The notes under the pieces are model-generated. The model had not been told where the DNA came from. It was given only the letters and a program-made list of their open reading frames with translations, and searched no databases. From an uncultured Lachnospiraceae bacterium (lineage in GTDB: Bacteria > Bacillota > Clostridia > Lachnospirales > Lachnospiraceae), in contig CAJTOK010000003.1 in assembly GCA_910577825.1 (NCBI GenBank), positions 1-64,000 on the forward strand: a stretch of 64,000 bases of DNA, read 5' to 3'. The position numbers and the translations under genes were made by a program. Positions 33,445-42,838 of the stretch are shown here, piece by piece; the stretch's first letter is position 1, and every line of letters starts with the position of its first letter.

Positions 33445-35323
33445 ATTGCTTAAAATGATGTTATCACTTTCTTTATCTGGTACATTGTTATTGATGCTTG
33501 TACTGGTTTTAAAACAATTTTATAAAAATATATTTAGCAGGTGCTGGCAGTATTATATTTTATTGCTGGCAGCAGCAAGGTTTCTGTTTCCAGTGGTTTT
33601 TGATTACAATATTACTGGTTATTTATATAGGATGGCTGCCAGCATAGCAGTGCCAGCCAGTACACCAGATGAATCTGTTACACATATAAAAGATACAGGA
33701 AATATAAAGAAAATAGAAGAAACAGAGAAAATAACAAAAGAAGTAAAAGAAATACAGCCAGATACTAAAAACAGTATAAGGCAGGAAATAAAAAATACAG
33801 TAAATGGAATAAAAGGGATTTATAAATACCTCTTTTATATATGGTTTATACCAGTAATAGTGCTTATAGTACGTAAGATAAGTATTTACCAGGGGTTTAT
33901 AAATTATATCCGTGCGGCGGGTACTCCTGTGCAGGATATTGGTATATTAAACCTATTGGCAGAATGCGGGGAGAGGCTTGGTATTAAAAAAACAACGGAG
34001 TTATATTGCAGCCCGGCGGTTACTTCACCTGTACTGGCTGGATTTTTCCGCCCGTATATTATTATACCTGCAAAATCTATGGAAGATGAAAAACTTTTTT
34101 ATGTATTTTTACATGAACTTGTGCATTATAAACGTAAGGACATTTTTTATAAATGGTTTATACAAGTGGTTATCTGCGTACACTGGTTTAATCCATTTAC
34201 ACGCCTGCTTGGAAAGGAAGCAAACAAGGCATGTGAACTGTCATGTGATGAAACAGTTATAAGCCTGTTAGATAAAAATGAAAGAAAGGCATATGGTGAT
34301 ACACTGCTTTCATTTGTGCAGACAAAAGAAACTTATAAAAACCCTCTTGGCACTGTTACATTGACAGAGGGTGCAAAACAGTTAAAAGAAAGGCTGGGAG
34401 CTATTATGTATTTTAAAAAGAAATCTGGCATAATTAAAATTGCAACGGTAATTGTTACTGTTATCCTGTGTTTTAATTTTTTGGCAGCAGGGGCATATGC
34501 GGCCTGGAGTGGCAGGAATATTGTAAATAACAGTGCAGGACAGGGGAATACAGGAATTATAAAGAATATGGATAATACAGAAGATGTAAATCCAGATACA
34601 GGCTTAAAAGGAATTGGCAGTGTAAGTTACTACAGGCAGAGAGGATTTTACTGCAGCCCGTATATTTTTGAAACAGGCTGGGATTTAAGGAAAGATGAAG
34701 TAAAGTTATATCCTGCCAAGGCAAAAGTGGCACTGGATGATAATTCAGAAATTACAGTATATTTTGATAATGGCGTCCAGAAATATTGTAAAGATAAAGA
34801 AGTCCTTGATGCAGCGGGCAGGCTGGTATCTTATATAAAGAAAAAGTATACAGCAGTAAAAACGCCTCTGGTTATGCGGGTTACATATGTTAAGACAGAT
34901 GATATACAAGATTATGCAAAAAAATATTATAAAAAAGGTGATTTAATTGGCTTTACTGCGCTTTTTCCTGAACTAAGCAAAGAAGAAAAAAGCAAGTATT
35001 TAAATAAAATGTATAATTCTGACAGAATAGAATATTTTGCAAGTGTAGCAGAAAATCTTGATAGGGATTTGGCTTCAGCTTATCTGGATAAATCATCAAA
35101 AGGAAGTAAAGTAAACTTCTTCTCTATTTTGTTAAGTTATGCAGAATATAAGGATATACAAGATTATGTAAAGAAAAGTTATAAATCTGGTGATACTGCA
35201 CGGTTTGCTCTCCTCTCTGGCTATATGTCTGCAAAAGATAAAAAGAAATGGGCTGCAAAGGCAAAAAAAGACAGGAAAACAGCATTTTATGCAATACTGG
35301 CTGTTGATATGAAATTTAAATAA
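33437..35323 (+). CDS. BlaR1-type M56 family sensor protease
   Basis: A 628-residue membrane protein. Membrane segments lie at about 4-25, 35-55 and 130-150. The cytoplasmic zinc-protease motif HELVHYKRKD (about 229-238) and CVHWFNPF with ELSCDE (about 255-282) are intact. A further membrane segment (about 335-357) leads to an extracytoplasmic C-terminal domain of about 270 residues that is not a penicillin-binding fold by eye; it has two similar segments (DDIQDYAKKYYKKGDLIGF and KDIQDYVKKSYKSGDTARF). It should cleave the partner BlaI on sensing a signal. No beta-lactamase or PBP is adjacent, so target and signal are unknown. Confidence 0.85.
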   Translation: MIELLKMMLSLSLSGTLLLMLVLVLKQFYKNIFSRCWQYYILLLAAARFLFPVVFDYNITGYLYRMAASIAVPASTPDESVTHIKDTGNIKKIEETEKITKEVKEIQPDTKNSIRQEIKNTVNGIKGIYKYLFYIWFIPVIVLIVRKISIYQGFINYIRAAGTPVQDIGILNLLAECGERLGIKKTTELYCSPAVTSPVLAGFFRPYIIIPAKSMEDEKLFYVFLHELVHYKRKDIFYKWFIQVVICVHWFNPFTRLLGKEANKACELSCDETVISLLDKNERKAYGDTLLSFVQTKETYKNPLGTVTLTEGAKQLKERLGAIMYFKKKSGIIKIATVIVTVILCFNFLAAGAYAAWSGRNIVNNSAGQGNTGIIKNMDNTEDVNPDTGLKGIGSVSYYRQRGFYCSPYIFETGWDLRKDEVKLYPAKAKVALDDNSEITVYFDNGVQKYCKDKEVLDAAGRLVSYIKKKYTAVKTPLVMRVTYVKTDDIQDYAKKYYKKGDLIGFTALFPELSKEEKSKYLNKMYNSDRIEYFASVAENLDRDLASAYLDKSSKGSKVNFFSILLSYAEYKDIQDYVKKSYKSGDTARFALLSGYMSAKDKKKWAAKAKKDRKTAFYAILAVDMKFK

Positions 35324-35447
35324 ATGTGCTAATAAATTAAAAATGTAATTGCAATATTATATCCTATTATTTTATTATGCAATCTAAATTTTGTTCTTAA
35401 AAATTTAGTATATACTTATAAAAAAGATTCAAATATGGAAGAAACTG

Positions 35448-35475
35448 TAAAGTATTTACAGGATTCTGACGATAT
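35448..35475 (+). promoter_or_regulatory. Sigma-28 (SigD/FliA)-type flagellar promoter
   Basis: TAAA (35448-35451) and GACGATAT (35468-35475) with a 16-base spacer match the class III flagellar promoter consensus TAAA-N15/16-GCCGATAA, 45 bases before the flagellin start. Confidence 0.65.
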
Positions 35476-35519
35476 ATTATATAATTATTTTTATTGATAT
35501 CCAAGGAGGGATGCTTAAA

Positions 35520-37550
35520 ATGATTATTATGCATAATATGATGGCAGAAAATGCTGGACGCCATATGGATATAGTTGGAAAAAACCAGTCTTTAAGGTCA
35601 GAACGCCTTGCAAGTGGTTACAGGATTAACCGTTCAGCAGACGACGCAGCATCACTTGCCATATCAGAGAAGATGCGCGGGCAGATACGCGGGCTTACTC
35701 AGGGTTCAGAGAATGTCCAGGATGGATGCAGCCTTATTGATACAGCAGATGGGGCACTGGCGGAGCAGGCAGGTATTTTACAGAGGATACGTGAGCTTAC
35801 TATAGAAGCATATAATGATACATATACACAGAGTGACCGTTTGCAAATCCAGATGGAAGTGGATGCCCATTTAAAGGAGCTTGACAGGATTGCGAAAGAA
35901 ACCGAATTTAATACATTAAAGATTTTACAGGGCAATAGAAAAACTGTATCTGTAACAACAGAAGTAATAGAGCCAACAGAACCGTATTATTACAAAAGTG
36001 AAATTATTTCAACTAAAAAGGTAATGCCTGAGTGGTTTAAGAAAAGCTGCGATATGAACCTTGTAGAAAAGAATAACAGGGTAAAAAATGCAAAACAAAG
36101 TTTACAGGATTATGTAATTATTAATGAGAACAGCACTGACCCTTCAAAGCCGGAAAAATTCTATGGACCAAAGGACAAAGTACCTGCCGGGCATGAAAAT
36201 TCTTATGTCAGGGAATGGACAGAATCTTTAGAGGATAATTATAGTGCTGTAGTAAGCTTTGAGGGCATTGCAGAGTGCAATGATAAAACTACATTACTGC
36301 AAAGGCTTGGCGATTTGGCAGGTGTTGCCCTGGCATATAATTGTGCTACCTGTGATAACAGGGCACAGGGATTTTATTTTGATTCAGATGATTTAAAGGT
36401 ATCAAGGATAGATACGCTGGAAGACCTTGATGATAAAAAACATGGGGTGCAGTATGGTTATTCCAGTTTTGCAAAGGACTTGAAAAGGATTGATTTGCAG
36501 ACTTACATAAACCTGGCAGGAGGATTGTATGATGATGAAGAAACATATGATAAAAACAAAGGGGATAGTACTAAAACGTATACAGAGTATTTGCAGGATG
36601 CAGCAGAAAATATTGCAAAAGGCATAACAGGGGAAATTATACAAAGTAACCCATCAGAACATTTTATACGTATTACAGATGATGAAGATAACCCATATAA
36701 TGTTGTCTTTTATGATTTCCGTGAAAAAGACACTACAGAAACAACACTTGAAGGCGATGCTATTGGAAACGCATATGTAAATTTTATTATGCAGACACAG
36801 GTAGAAAGCAAGCCTACAGTTGTAGAACATGTGAATGAGGAATATCATGGGCTTTATATACAGGTTGCTGCCAATACAGACCAGGGGGTAATGGTTGATT
36901 TACCTGATACTACTTTAGCCGGACTTGGGCTGGAGGGGTATACGGTATTCAGGGAAGGGTACTGTTCCGCAGGAAAGAATGAAATGTATGACCCTTCATT
37001 CCTGGAAGGTGCAGAGCATCTTGGAGGCAATAAATGGTATAATTCCAATGTTGGCGGCCGGGTAGTGCAGCATACAGAAACTATAAGTGGGACAAGAGTA
37101 ATCAGGGAGCTTGAAACAAAGCTTGTATTTCCTGGAGGAACGAATGAGGATGGTGAAAGGTTAAGCCCAAGGTATACAACAGTGGTAAAAAGCGAAACAA
37201 CTGAACCTTATTCTTATACATCAACTGTATCAAGGATTGAGGGAGGGCATCCTGCAACTTTTACAATATATGAGCCAGATACCCTTTTGCGTGTTGACAG
37301 GGCAATGGAAAGGGTTTCAAAAGCACGTTCAGACCTTGGCGCAATGAGAAACCGCCTGGAACATGCGCATTTAAATGATACTAATTCAGCAGAGAATTTA
37401 CAGGCAGCTGAATCAAAGATGCGTGATGCAGATTATGCAGATGAAATGGTATCATATTCAGCAAGTAATATTTTACAGCAGGTATCGCAGTCAATGCTTG
37501 CACAGGCTAATAATTCCAGGGATGGTATCCTGGCTTTGCTCACTGCATAA
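35520..37550 (+). CDS. Flagellin with a large central domain
   Basis: A 676-residue flagellin, longer than the usual 270-500. The N-terminal D0/D1 region (about 1-138) has SLRSERLASGYRINRSADDAASLAISEKMRGQIRGL and the TLR5-type QRIRELTIEAYND stretch. The C-terminal D1/D0 region (about 585-676) has RSDLGAMRNRLEHA, then SASNILQQVSQSMLAQANNS. Between them about 445 variable residues contain a duplicated-looking block (TTEVIEPTEPYYYKSEI near 145; TVVKSETTEPYSYTSTV near 560). The second ATG (35520) has the proper spacing from AAGGAGG. A sigma-28-type promoter precedes it. No other flagellar genes are nearby. Assembles into the external filament. Confidence 0.9.
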   Translation: MIIMHNMMAENAGRHMDIVGKNQSLRSERLASGYRINRSADDAASLAISEKMRGQIRGLTQGSENVQDGCSLIDTADGALAEQAGILQRIRELTIEAYNDTYTQSDRLQIQMEVDAHLKELDRIAKETEFNTLKILQGNRKTVSVTTEVIEPTEPYYYKSEIISTKKVMPEWFKKSCDMNLVEKNNRVKNAKQSLQDYVIINENSTDPSKPEKFYGPKDKVPAGHENSYVREWTESLEDNYSAVVSFEGIAECNDKTTLLQRLGDLAGVALAYNCATCDNRAQGFYFDSDDLKVSRIDTLEDLDDKKHGVQYGYSSFAKDLKRIDLQTYINLAGGLYDDEETYDKNKGDSTKTYTEYLQDAAENIAKGITGEIIQSNPSEHFIRITDDEDNPYNVVFYDFREKDTTETTLEGDAIGNAYVNFIMQTQVESKPTVVEHVNEEYHGLYIQVAANTDQGVMVDLPDTTLAGLGLEGYTVFREGYCSAGKNEMYDPSFLEGAEHLGGNKWYNSNVGGRVVQHTETISGTRVIRELETKLVFPGGTNEDGERLSPRYTTVVKSETTEPYSYTSTVSRIEGGHPATFTIYEPDTLLRVDRAMERVSKARSDLGAMRNRLEHAHLNDTNSAENLQAAESKMRDADYADEMVSYSASNILQQVSQSMLAQANNSRDGILALLTA

Positions 37551-37557
37551 TAACAGA

Positions 37558-37599
37558 GGCAGACATTTAAAAGTATATTCTTTAAATGCCTGTCTTTTA
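37558..37599 (+). terminator. Terminator after flagellin
   Basis: GGCAGACATTTAAA and TTTAAATGCCTGTC form a stem with few mismatches, followed by TTTTATTTT. Confidence 0.7.
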
Positions 37600-37676
37600 T
37601 TTTGCGTAATTTATTGCATTTTTTCTAATATTATTTTATAATTCTAGGGAATAAAAAGGATTTGGACGGGGGATAT

Positions 37677-40172
37677 ATGGCTAAAGAAAATTTTACAAGC
37701 AGGTTAAAACGTGGCAGGCTGGTTCTTGATGGTGCTACTGGTTCTAACCTCCAGAAGCGTGGCATGCCGGCAGGGGTATGCCCTGAAGAGTGGATTCTTA
37801 ATAATGCAGATGTACTTAAAAAACTCCAGAAGGAATATATAGAAGCTGGTTCTGATGTGCTTTATGCTCCTACATTTTCAGGAAACAGGATTAAGCTTGC
37901 CGAGTACGGGCTTGAAGATAATATAGAAGATATTAATAAAAGGCTTGTAGGCATTACAAGGGAAGCTGTTAATGAAGCTGGTGCCGGCAGGGATATTTAT
38001 ATTGCTGGTGATATTACCATGACGGGGCAGCAGGTATACCCTGCAGGAAGCCTTATGTTTGAAGGTCTTGTGGATATTTATAAGGAACAGATAAAGTATC
38101 TTTATGAAGCTGGTGCTGATTTAATTGTTGTTGAAACAATGATGAGCCTGCAGGAGTGCAGGGCAGCAGTTATAGCATCAAAGGAGGTATGTAACCTTCC
38201 TGTGCTGGTGACACTTACGTTTAATGAGGACGGGCGTACATTATATGGCACATCACCTGAAACAGCTGCCCTTGTTTTAACTGCGCTTGGTGTGGACGCT
38301 GTGGGCGTGAACTGTTCTACAGGGCCTGGCAGGATGGTGGATATTGTAAGGAAAATGGCGGCTTATGCGGATATCCCGGTTATTGCAAAACCTAATGCGG
38401 GTATGCCGTCGCTTGATGCTGGCGGAAATACTGTATATGACCTGGAACCTGCCGGGTTTGCAGAAGGCATGGAGGAGCTTATAAGGGCAGGGGCTGATAT
38501 AACTGGTGGATGCTGCGGCACTACACCAGAGCATATTAAAGCACTTTGTTCTTTATTAGAAGAAAAATCATTAAGAAATGATGTTTCATTTACAGCGCGC
38601 AGTGGAAAAGTGAAAAGGCGGGCACTTTCCACTGAAAGGGATGTGCTGGATATAGAGCTTGACGGCAATTTCCTTGTAATTGGCGAGAGGATTAACCCTA
38701 CAGGGAAAAAAGCATTACAGGCAGAGTTAAGGGAAGGATGCCTTGACCTTGTTACAGAGATGGCTGAATCGCAGGAAGAGATGGGGGCTTCCATACTTGA
38801 TGTAAATATGGGCATGAATGGCATTGATGAAAAGGAAATGATGCTTAAAGCAGTTTATGAACTTTCTATTACCAGCAGCCTTCCGCTTTCCATTGATTCG
38901 AGCCATCCTGATGTTGTAGAGGAAGCACTGCGTATCTATCCCGGAAGGGCACTTATAAATTCAGTTTCACTTGAACCAGAAAAGTTTGCAAGGTTAATAC
39001 CTGCTGCCAGAAAATATGGTGCAATGTTTATACTTCTGCCTTTGTCAGAGAAAGGGCTTCCAAAAGATATTAATGAGAAAAAAGAAATAATCCATAAAAT
39101 ACTTGGTGAAGCTGTAAAGCAGGGGCTTGTAAAAGAGGATATAGTTGTTGACGGGCTTGTTGCAACTGTTGGCGCAAACAGCCATGCGGCAGCGGAAACA
39201 CTTGAAACAATCAGGTACTGCAGGAATAAACTTTCTGTTGCAACTGTATGCGGGCTTTCAAATATATCTTTCGGGCTGCCTGAAAGGATGTTTGTAAACA
39301 GCAGCTTTATGTCAATAGCAATAAGCCAGGGGCTTACTATGGCTATATCAAATCCTTCACAGGACCTTTTAATGCACTCTGTATTTGCAGCAGAACTCCT
39401 TATGGACAAGCCGGGGGCTGGCACAAGGTATATTGAAAGGGTTACAGGGCATAAGGTATCCGTTATTGCTGGTGAAGTGGATGCAGGGGCAGTTACCATA
39501 AAAACGGCTGTGGATAATACAGTTCCAGATGGAAAAGAATTTAGTAGTGACATGCTTTTTGAGGCAGTTGTAAAAGGCAGGCAGAATAAAATAGAAGAAC
39601 TTGTAAAAAATGATTTAGGCAGTGGAAGGGAAGCGCAGGATATTATTGATAAAAGCCTTATACCTGCAATAAACCATGTAGGGGGGCTTTTTGAAAAGCA
39701 GGTATACTTCCTGCCACAGCTTATATCAAGTGCAAAGACAATGGAAAAGGGGATAGCTGTTTTAGAACCTGTACTTGCAGAAAACAGAAGCAAAGAGCCG
39801 CTTGGCACTATAGTTATAGCTACAGTGGAACATGATATCCATGATATAGGCAAAAATCTTGTTGCGTTAATGTTAAGAAATTATGGGTATAATGTTATTG
39901 ACCTTGGCAAAGATGTGCCGGCAGGGGAAATTGTAGATGCAGCAATAGCGCATAAAGCAGATATTATAGGGCTTTCGGCACTTATGACCACTACAATGAT
40001 GGAAATGAAGAAAGTAACCGCACTTGTACATGAAAAATATCCAGGATGCAAAGTAATAATAGGCGGTGCAGTTATTACGCAGGGATTTGCTTGTGAAATA
40101 GGGGCTGACGGGTATTCAAAAGATGCGCAGGAAGCAGTTGTGCTTGTTGGAAAACTGCTGGGAAAAAAGTAA
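37677..40172 (+). CDS. metH: Cobalamin-dependent methionine synthase lacking the activation domain
   Basis: An 831-residue protein with four of the MetH modules. The homocysteine-binding barrel (about 1-290) carries zinc cysteines in GVNCSTG and GGCCGTTPEH. The pterin-binding barrel (about 315-575) starts VIGERINPTGKKA. The B12 cap (about 600-690) and cobalamin domain (about 700-831) follow, with the DIHDIG cobalt-ligand motif in VEHDIHDIGKN. The C-terminal AdoMet reactivation domain of E. coli MetH is absent, as in many Clostridia, where separate reactivators act. The ATG at 37677 follows GGGGG. No cobalamin riboswitch is seen upstream. Confidence 0.93.
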   Translation: MAKENFTSRLKRGRLVLDGATGSNLQKRGMPAGVCPEEWILNNADVLKKLQKEYIEAGSDVLYAPTFSGNRIKLAEYGLEDNIEDINKRLVGITREAVNEAGAGRDIYIAGDITMTGQQVYPAGSLMFEGLVDIYKEQIKYLYEAGADLIVVETMMSLQECRAAVIASKEVCNLPVLVTLTFNEDGRTLYGTSPETAALVLTALGVDAVGVNCSTGPGRMVDIVRKMAAYADIPVIAKPNAGMPSLDAGGNTVYDLEPAGFAEGMEELIRAGADITGGCCGTTPEHIKALCSLLEEKSLRNDVSFTARSGKVKRRALSTERDVLDIELDGNFLVIGERINPTGKKALQAELREGCLDLVTEMAESQEEMGASILDVNMGMNGIDEKEMMLKAVYELSITSSLPLSIDSSHPDVVEEALRIYPGRALINSVSLEPEKFARLIPAARKYGAMFILLPLSEKGLPKDINEKKEIIHKILGEAVKQGLVKEDIVVDGLVATVGANSHAAAETLETIRYCRNKLSVATVCGLSNISFGLPERMFVNSSFMSIAISQGLTMAISNPSQDLLMHSVFAAELLMDKPGAGTRYIERVTGHKVSVIAGEVDAGAVTIKTAVDNTVPDGKEFSSDMLFEAVVKGRQNKIEELVKNDLGSGREAQDIIDKSLIPAINHVGGLFEKQVYFLPQLISSAKTMEKGIAVLEPVLAENRSKEPLGTIVIATVEHDIHDIGKNLVALMLRNYGYNVIDLGKDVPAGEIVDAAIAHKADIIGLSALMTTTMMEMKKVTALVHEKYPGCKVIIGGAVITQGFACEIGADGYSKDAQEAVVLVGKLLGKK

Positions 40173-40197
40173 AAGGATTTGCAGAAAGGTAGATATA

Positions 40198-41136
40198 ATG
40201 CCAGACAGGACAGAAGATTATAATAAACCAGAAGTAGATGTAATAATTCCAGTATACAAACCGGGGGATGGTTTTAAAAATATTTTAGAACGCCTGTTAA
40301 AACAGACAGTCCCAGTACGCCATATTTTCCTGTTACAGACACTTGAAGAAGATGGCAGGCTTATGGAAGTACCAGGTGGAGGGATTATCTCAGTGCACCC
40401 GGTCCTGAAAAAAGATTTTGACCATGGGGGCACAAGGCGTTACGGGGCAGGGCTTTCAGATGCAGAGTTTATATTGTTTATGACACATGATGCTATTCCC
40501 AGGAACAGCAGGCTTATAGAAAACCTGCTTGTGCCAATGGCAGATAAAAATATAGCAATTTCATATGGAAGGCAGCTTGCGTCAAAAGACGCAGATATTC
40601 TTGAAAAGATGACAAGAATATATAATTATCCCAAAGAAAGTTCTGTAAAATCAATAAATGATATAGAAAAACTTGGAATAAAAACTTATTTCTGTTCTGA
40701 TGTATGTGCAATGTACAGAAGAAGCGTGTATGAAGAACTTGGCGGGTTTGTGGAAAAGACAATATTTAATGAAGATATGATAATGGCATCCAAAGTTATT
40801 GGCGCTGGTTATAATATTGCATATTGTGCAGATGCAGGAGTAATACATTCACATTCATATACATGCCTGCAGCAGTTTAAAAGGAACTTTGACCTCGGGG
40901 TATCACAAAAACAGTACCATGAAGTATTTGCAAATATTTCTTCTGAAAAAGAGGGCGCAGGTTATGCAAAAAAAGTTATTAAAAACCTTGTTAAACGCAG
41001 AAAAATATATAAAGTATTTTACTTTATGCTGCAATGTGTATTTAAACTTGCAGGATATAAGGCAGGACTTAATTATGACAAACTGCCAGAAAAGTTTATA
41101 TTAAAATGTACAATGAATAAAGGATACTGGAATTAA
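40198..41136 (+). CDS. Glycosyltransferase family 2 (rhamnosyltransferase-like)
   Basis: A 312-residue GT-A enzyme: VDVIIPVYKPGDGF (about 12-25), DHGGTRRYGAG (about 76-86), FMTHDAIPRN (about 94-103, metal-site Asp) and the acceptor-site FNEDMIMASKVI (about 193-204). The arrangement resembles RfbF/WbbL-type rhamnosyltransferases. No membrane helix is obvious. The ATG at 40198 follows GAAAGG and begins 25 bases after metH; the longer frame upstream only overlaps metH. Donor sugar is not predictable. Confidence 0.82.
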   Translation: MPDRTEDYNKPEVDVIIPVYKPGDGFKNILERLLKQTVPVRHIFLLQTLEEDGRLMEVPGGGIISVHPVLKKDFDHGGTRRYGAGLSDAEFILFMTHDAIPRNSRLIENLLVPMADKNIAISYGRQLASKDADILEKMTRIYNYPKESSVKSINDIEKLGIKTYFCSDVCAMYRRSVYEELGGFVEKTIFNEDMIMASKVIGAGYNIAYCADAGVIHSHSYTCLQQFKRNFDLGVSQKQYHEVFANISSEKEGAGYAKKVIKNLVKRRKIYKVFYFMLQCVFKLAGYKAGLNYDKLPEKFILKCTMNKGYWN

Positions 41137-41150
41137 TCCGGTATCCTTTT
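41120..41150. terminator. Terminator between convergent genes
   Basis: AGGATACTGG pairs with CCGGTATCCT around AATTAAT, followed by TTTT. Confidence 0.8.
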
Positions 41151-41155
41151 ATAAA

Positions 41156-42187
41156 TCAGTCTTCTTTTTCAATTTTGTGTAACTGTGACTGGCCTGTTGA
41201 AAGGTTATATGTATACAGGTTACTCTGGTCAAATGTTTCATAAAACAGGTATCCAGATGCAAAGTTAAGGTAATTAAAATCACCTGCTGTTATAAGTGAA
41301 CTTTTCATTGTTGTTAAATCCATCCTGTATAAGCCATTGTCTGTGCCATTATCCACCTGGTAGAAAAGTGATGTGCCGTCTTCTGGTATATTGTAAGTTG
41401 CAATACGTTCATTTACAAGCGTTTCCACAGAAGAACCATCAAGTGAAACGCGGCACAGGCTGTAATTATTTGCCATATCCATAAAATACAAATAACTTCC
41501 ATGCCTTGAAAGATTTGTGCAGTTGCCTGCATATATTACCTGTGAACCTGAGCCGCTGGTTCCAAGTGAATGTATATAATGGTCTTTATTCCAGCCAGTG
41601 TAATATATTTTGCCATTGTGTATTGAGTAAGGGGCAGCAGGTTCATTAAGAAGCTTTTTGCCATCAGAGCCATCTATTTTTATAGAATAAAGCTCAAGCC
41701 CCTTTTTCTGGTCATAATGCTGGTAATAAACATTATTGCCATAAAGGCATAATACCTGTGTAGGGTCATTATAAAGTTTTTTTACGCCATGTCCCGATGT
41801 ATTAATCCTGAAAAGCCCTGTTGTGCTTAGTGATATTATTGCATCAACATCATTTTCCAGCTGGTCATTCCTTCTCGTATAGAAAATATAACCGCCAGCC
41901 GAATTTATATAACTTACCCTGTCATCAACAAGTTTTTTAACATTTGACAAATCATCATCCATACTGTACAGTTTATTCTCATCATAAGGGTTGGCAAAAT
42001 ATATTTTGCCTTCATTTTCACAGAAAAGCCCTCCATTTAAAAGATTCCCGCTTGTGTTGCCAGTAGTGCTTTCATCATCATAAAACTTAGTCTGGTTTCC
42101 CGTAACTATTGTATAAATAATAATAATAACAGCAGCAATAGCCAGTATGCCTATAAAAACCCGCCTTAAAATTAAATTTTTTTTCAT
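41156..42187 (-). CDS. Membrane-anchored DUF5050-type beta-propeller-like protein
   Basis: A 343-residue protein with a short basic N-terminus and one membrane segment (about 9-28), then an extracytoplasmic domain of repeated units of the type 'G.iYF.n......ly..d' (for example GKIYFANPYDENKLYSMD, GGYIFYTRRND, NNVYYQHYDQKKGLELYSI, GKIYYTGWNKDHYIHSL). This is the DUF5050 pattern, probably a beta-propeller. Its function is not known; such proteins may bind ligands at the cell surface. It is a single gene, transcribed divergently from secG. Confidence 0.75.
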   Translation of the reverse strand: MKKNLILRRVFIGILAIAAVIIIIYTIVTGNQTKFYDDESTTGNTSGNLLNGGLFCENEGKIYFANPYDENKLYSMDDDLSNVKKLVDDRVSYINSAGGYIFYTRRNDQLENDVDAIISLSTTGLFRINTSGHGVKKLYNDPTQVLCLYGNNVYYQHYDQKKGLELYSIKIDGSDGKKLLNEPAAPYSIHNGKIYYTGWNKDHYIHSLGTSGSGSQVIYAGNCTNLSRHGSYLYFMDMANNYSLCRVSLDGSSVETLVNERIATYNIPEDGTSLFYQVDNGTDNGLYRMDLTTMKSSLITAGDFNYLNFASGYLFYETFDQSNLYTYNLSTGQSQLHKIEKED

Positions 42188-42311
42188 ATCCTGTACCCTT
42201 TCTTTAAGCAGCTTAAATTTCTTCTATTCTTTTCTTTAAGTATAACATATTTTATGTATTTGTGCATAAATTTCTTTAATTATTTCAGGCATAAAAATTT
42301 TCAGAAAATAC

Positions 42312-42340
42312 TTGAAACAGCAGGAACAATATGGTATACT
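42312..42340 (+). promoter_or_regulatory. Promoter of secG
   Basis: TTGAAA (42312-42317), a 17-base spacer and TATACT (42335-42340), about 85 bases before the secG start. The frame that begins at 42254 starts upstream of it and is not the real start. Confidence 0.75.
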
Positions 42341-42424
42341 TTGAAAGTACGTTGTTTTGTATTTTATACATACAGTAGTATTTATATCTATATATTGGTT
42401 ACACTGGAATGGAGGATATTATTT

Positions 42425-42673
42425 ATGATTAAGATGATTCATGGCATTATGTTAATTGTATACATTATTGTATCTGTTGCATTAGCTGTCATTGTACTTA
42501 TGCAGGAAGGCAAGCAGGCAGGCCTGACAGGCGCAATCAGTGGGGCTGCTGAAACGTACTGGGGCAAGAACAAGAGCCGTTCAATGGAAGGCGGGCTTAT
42601 GCTTGCAACAAGGATTCTTGCAGCAGTATTTATAGTGCTTTCATTATTACTGAACCTTAGTATTTTTTCATAA
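42425..42673 (+). CDS. secG: Preprotein translocase subunit SecG
   Basis: An 82-residue protein with two membrane helices (about 5-24 and 60-80) and the conserved cytoplasmic loop VLMQEGKQAGLTGAISG (about 23-39) of SecG. It assists SecYE-A in protein export. GGAGGATATT precedes the ATG. It sits before rnr and smpB, a gene order common in Firmicutes. Confidence 0.92.
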   Translation: MIKMIHGIMLIVYIIVSVALAVIVLMQEGKQAGLTGAISGAAETYWGKNKSRSMEGGLMLATRILAAVFIVLSLLLNLSIFS

Positions 42674-42741
42674 ATATTACAGCCTTTTATAAGTTTATAC
42701 TTATTAAGTATAAAAGGGCTGGTAATGGTACGAAAGCTTAG

Positions 42742-42778
42742 AAGTGCAGCGTATAGATATTACGTTGCACTTTTTTTA
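42742..42778 (+). terminator. Terminator between secG and rnr
   Basis: AGTGCAGCGTA pairs with TACGTTGCACT and is followed by TTTTTTT. A second hairpin just upstream (42679-42722, CAGCCTTTTATA/TATAAAAGGGCTG) has no T run. Read-through must feed rnr unless an unseen promoter exists. Confidence 0.8.
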
Positions 42779-42838
42779 CTCTATAAAGAACTGTATGCTG
42801 TACTGGCAGTATTTTATAAAACGGGGGAGGCATTTTAT

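Noticed and set aside
37600..37676. Cobalamin or SAM riboswitch before metH
   Set aside because: The gap is under 80 bases and AT-rich, with no recognisable conserved core.
38936..39853. Long minus-strand frame (305 codons) inside metH
   Set aside because: It is opposite conserved MetH domains, Ser/Ile-rich as expected for an antisense shadow, with no promoter or binding site.
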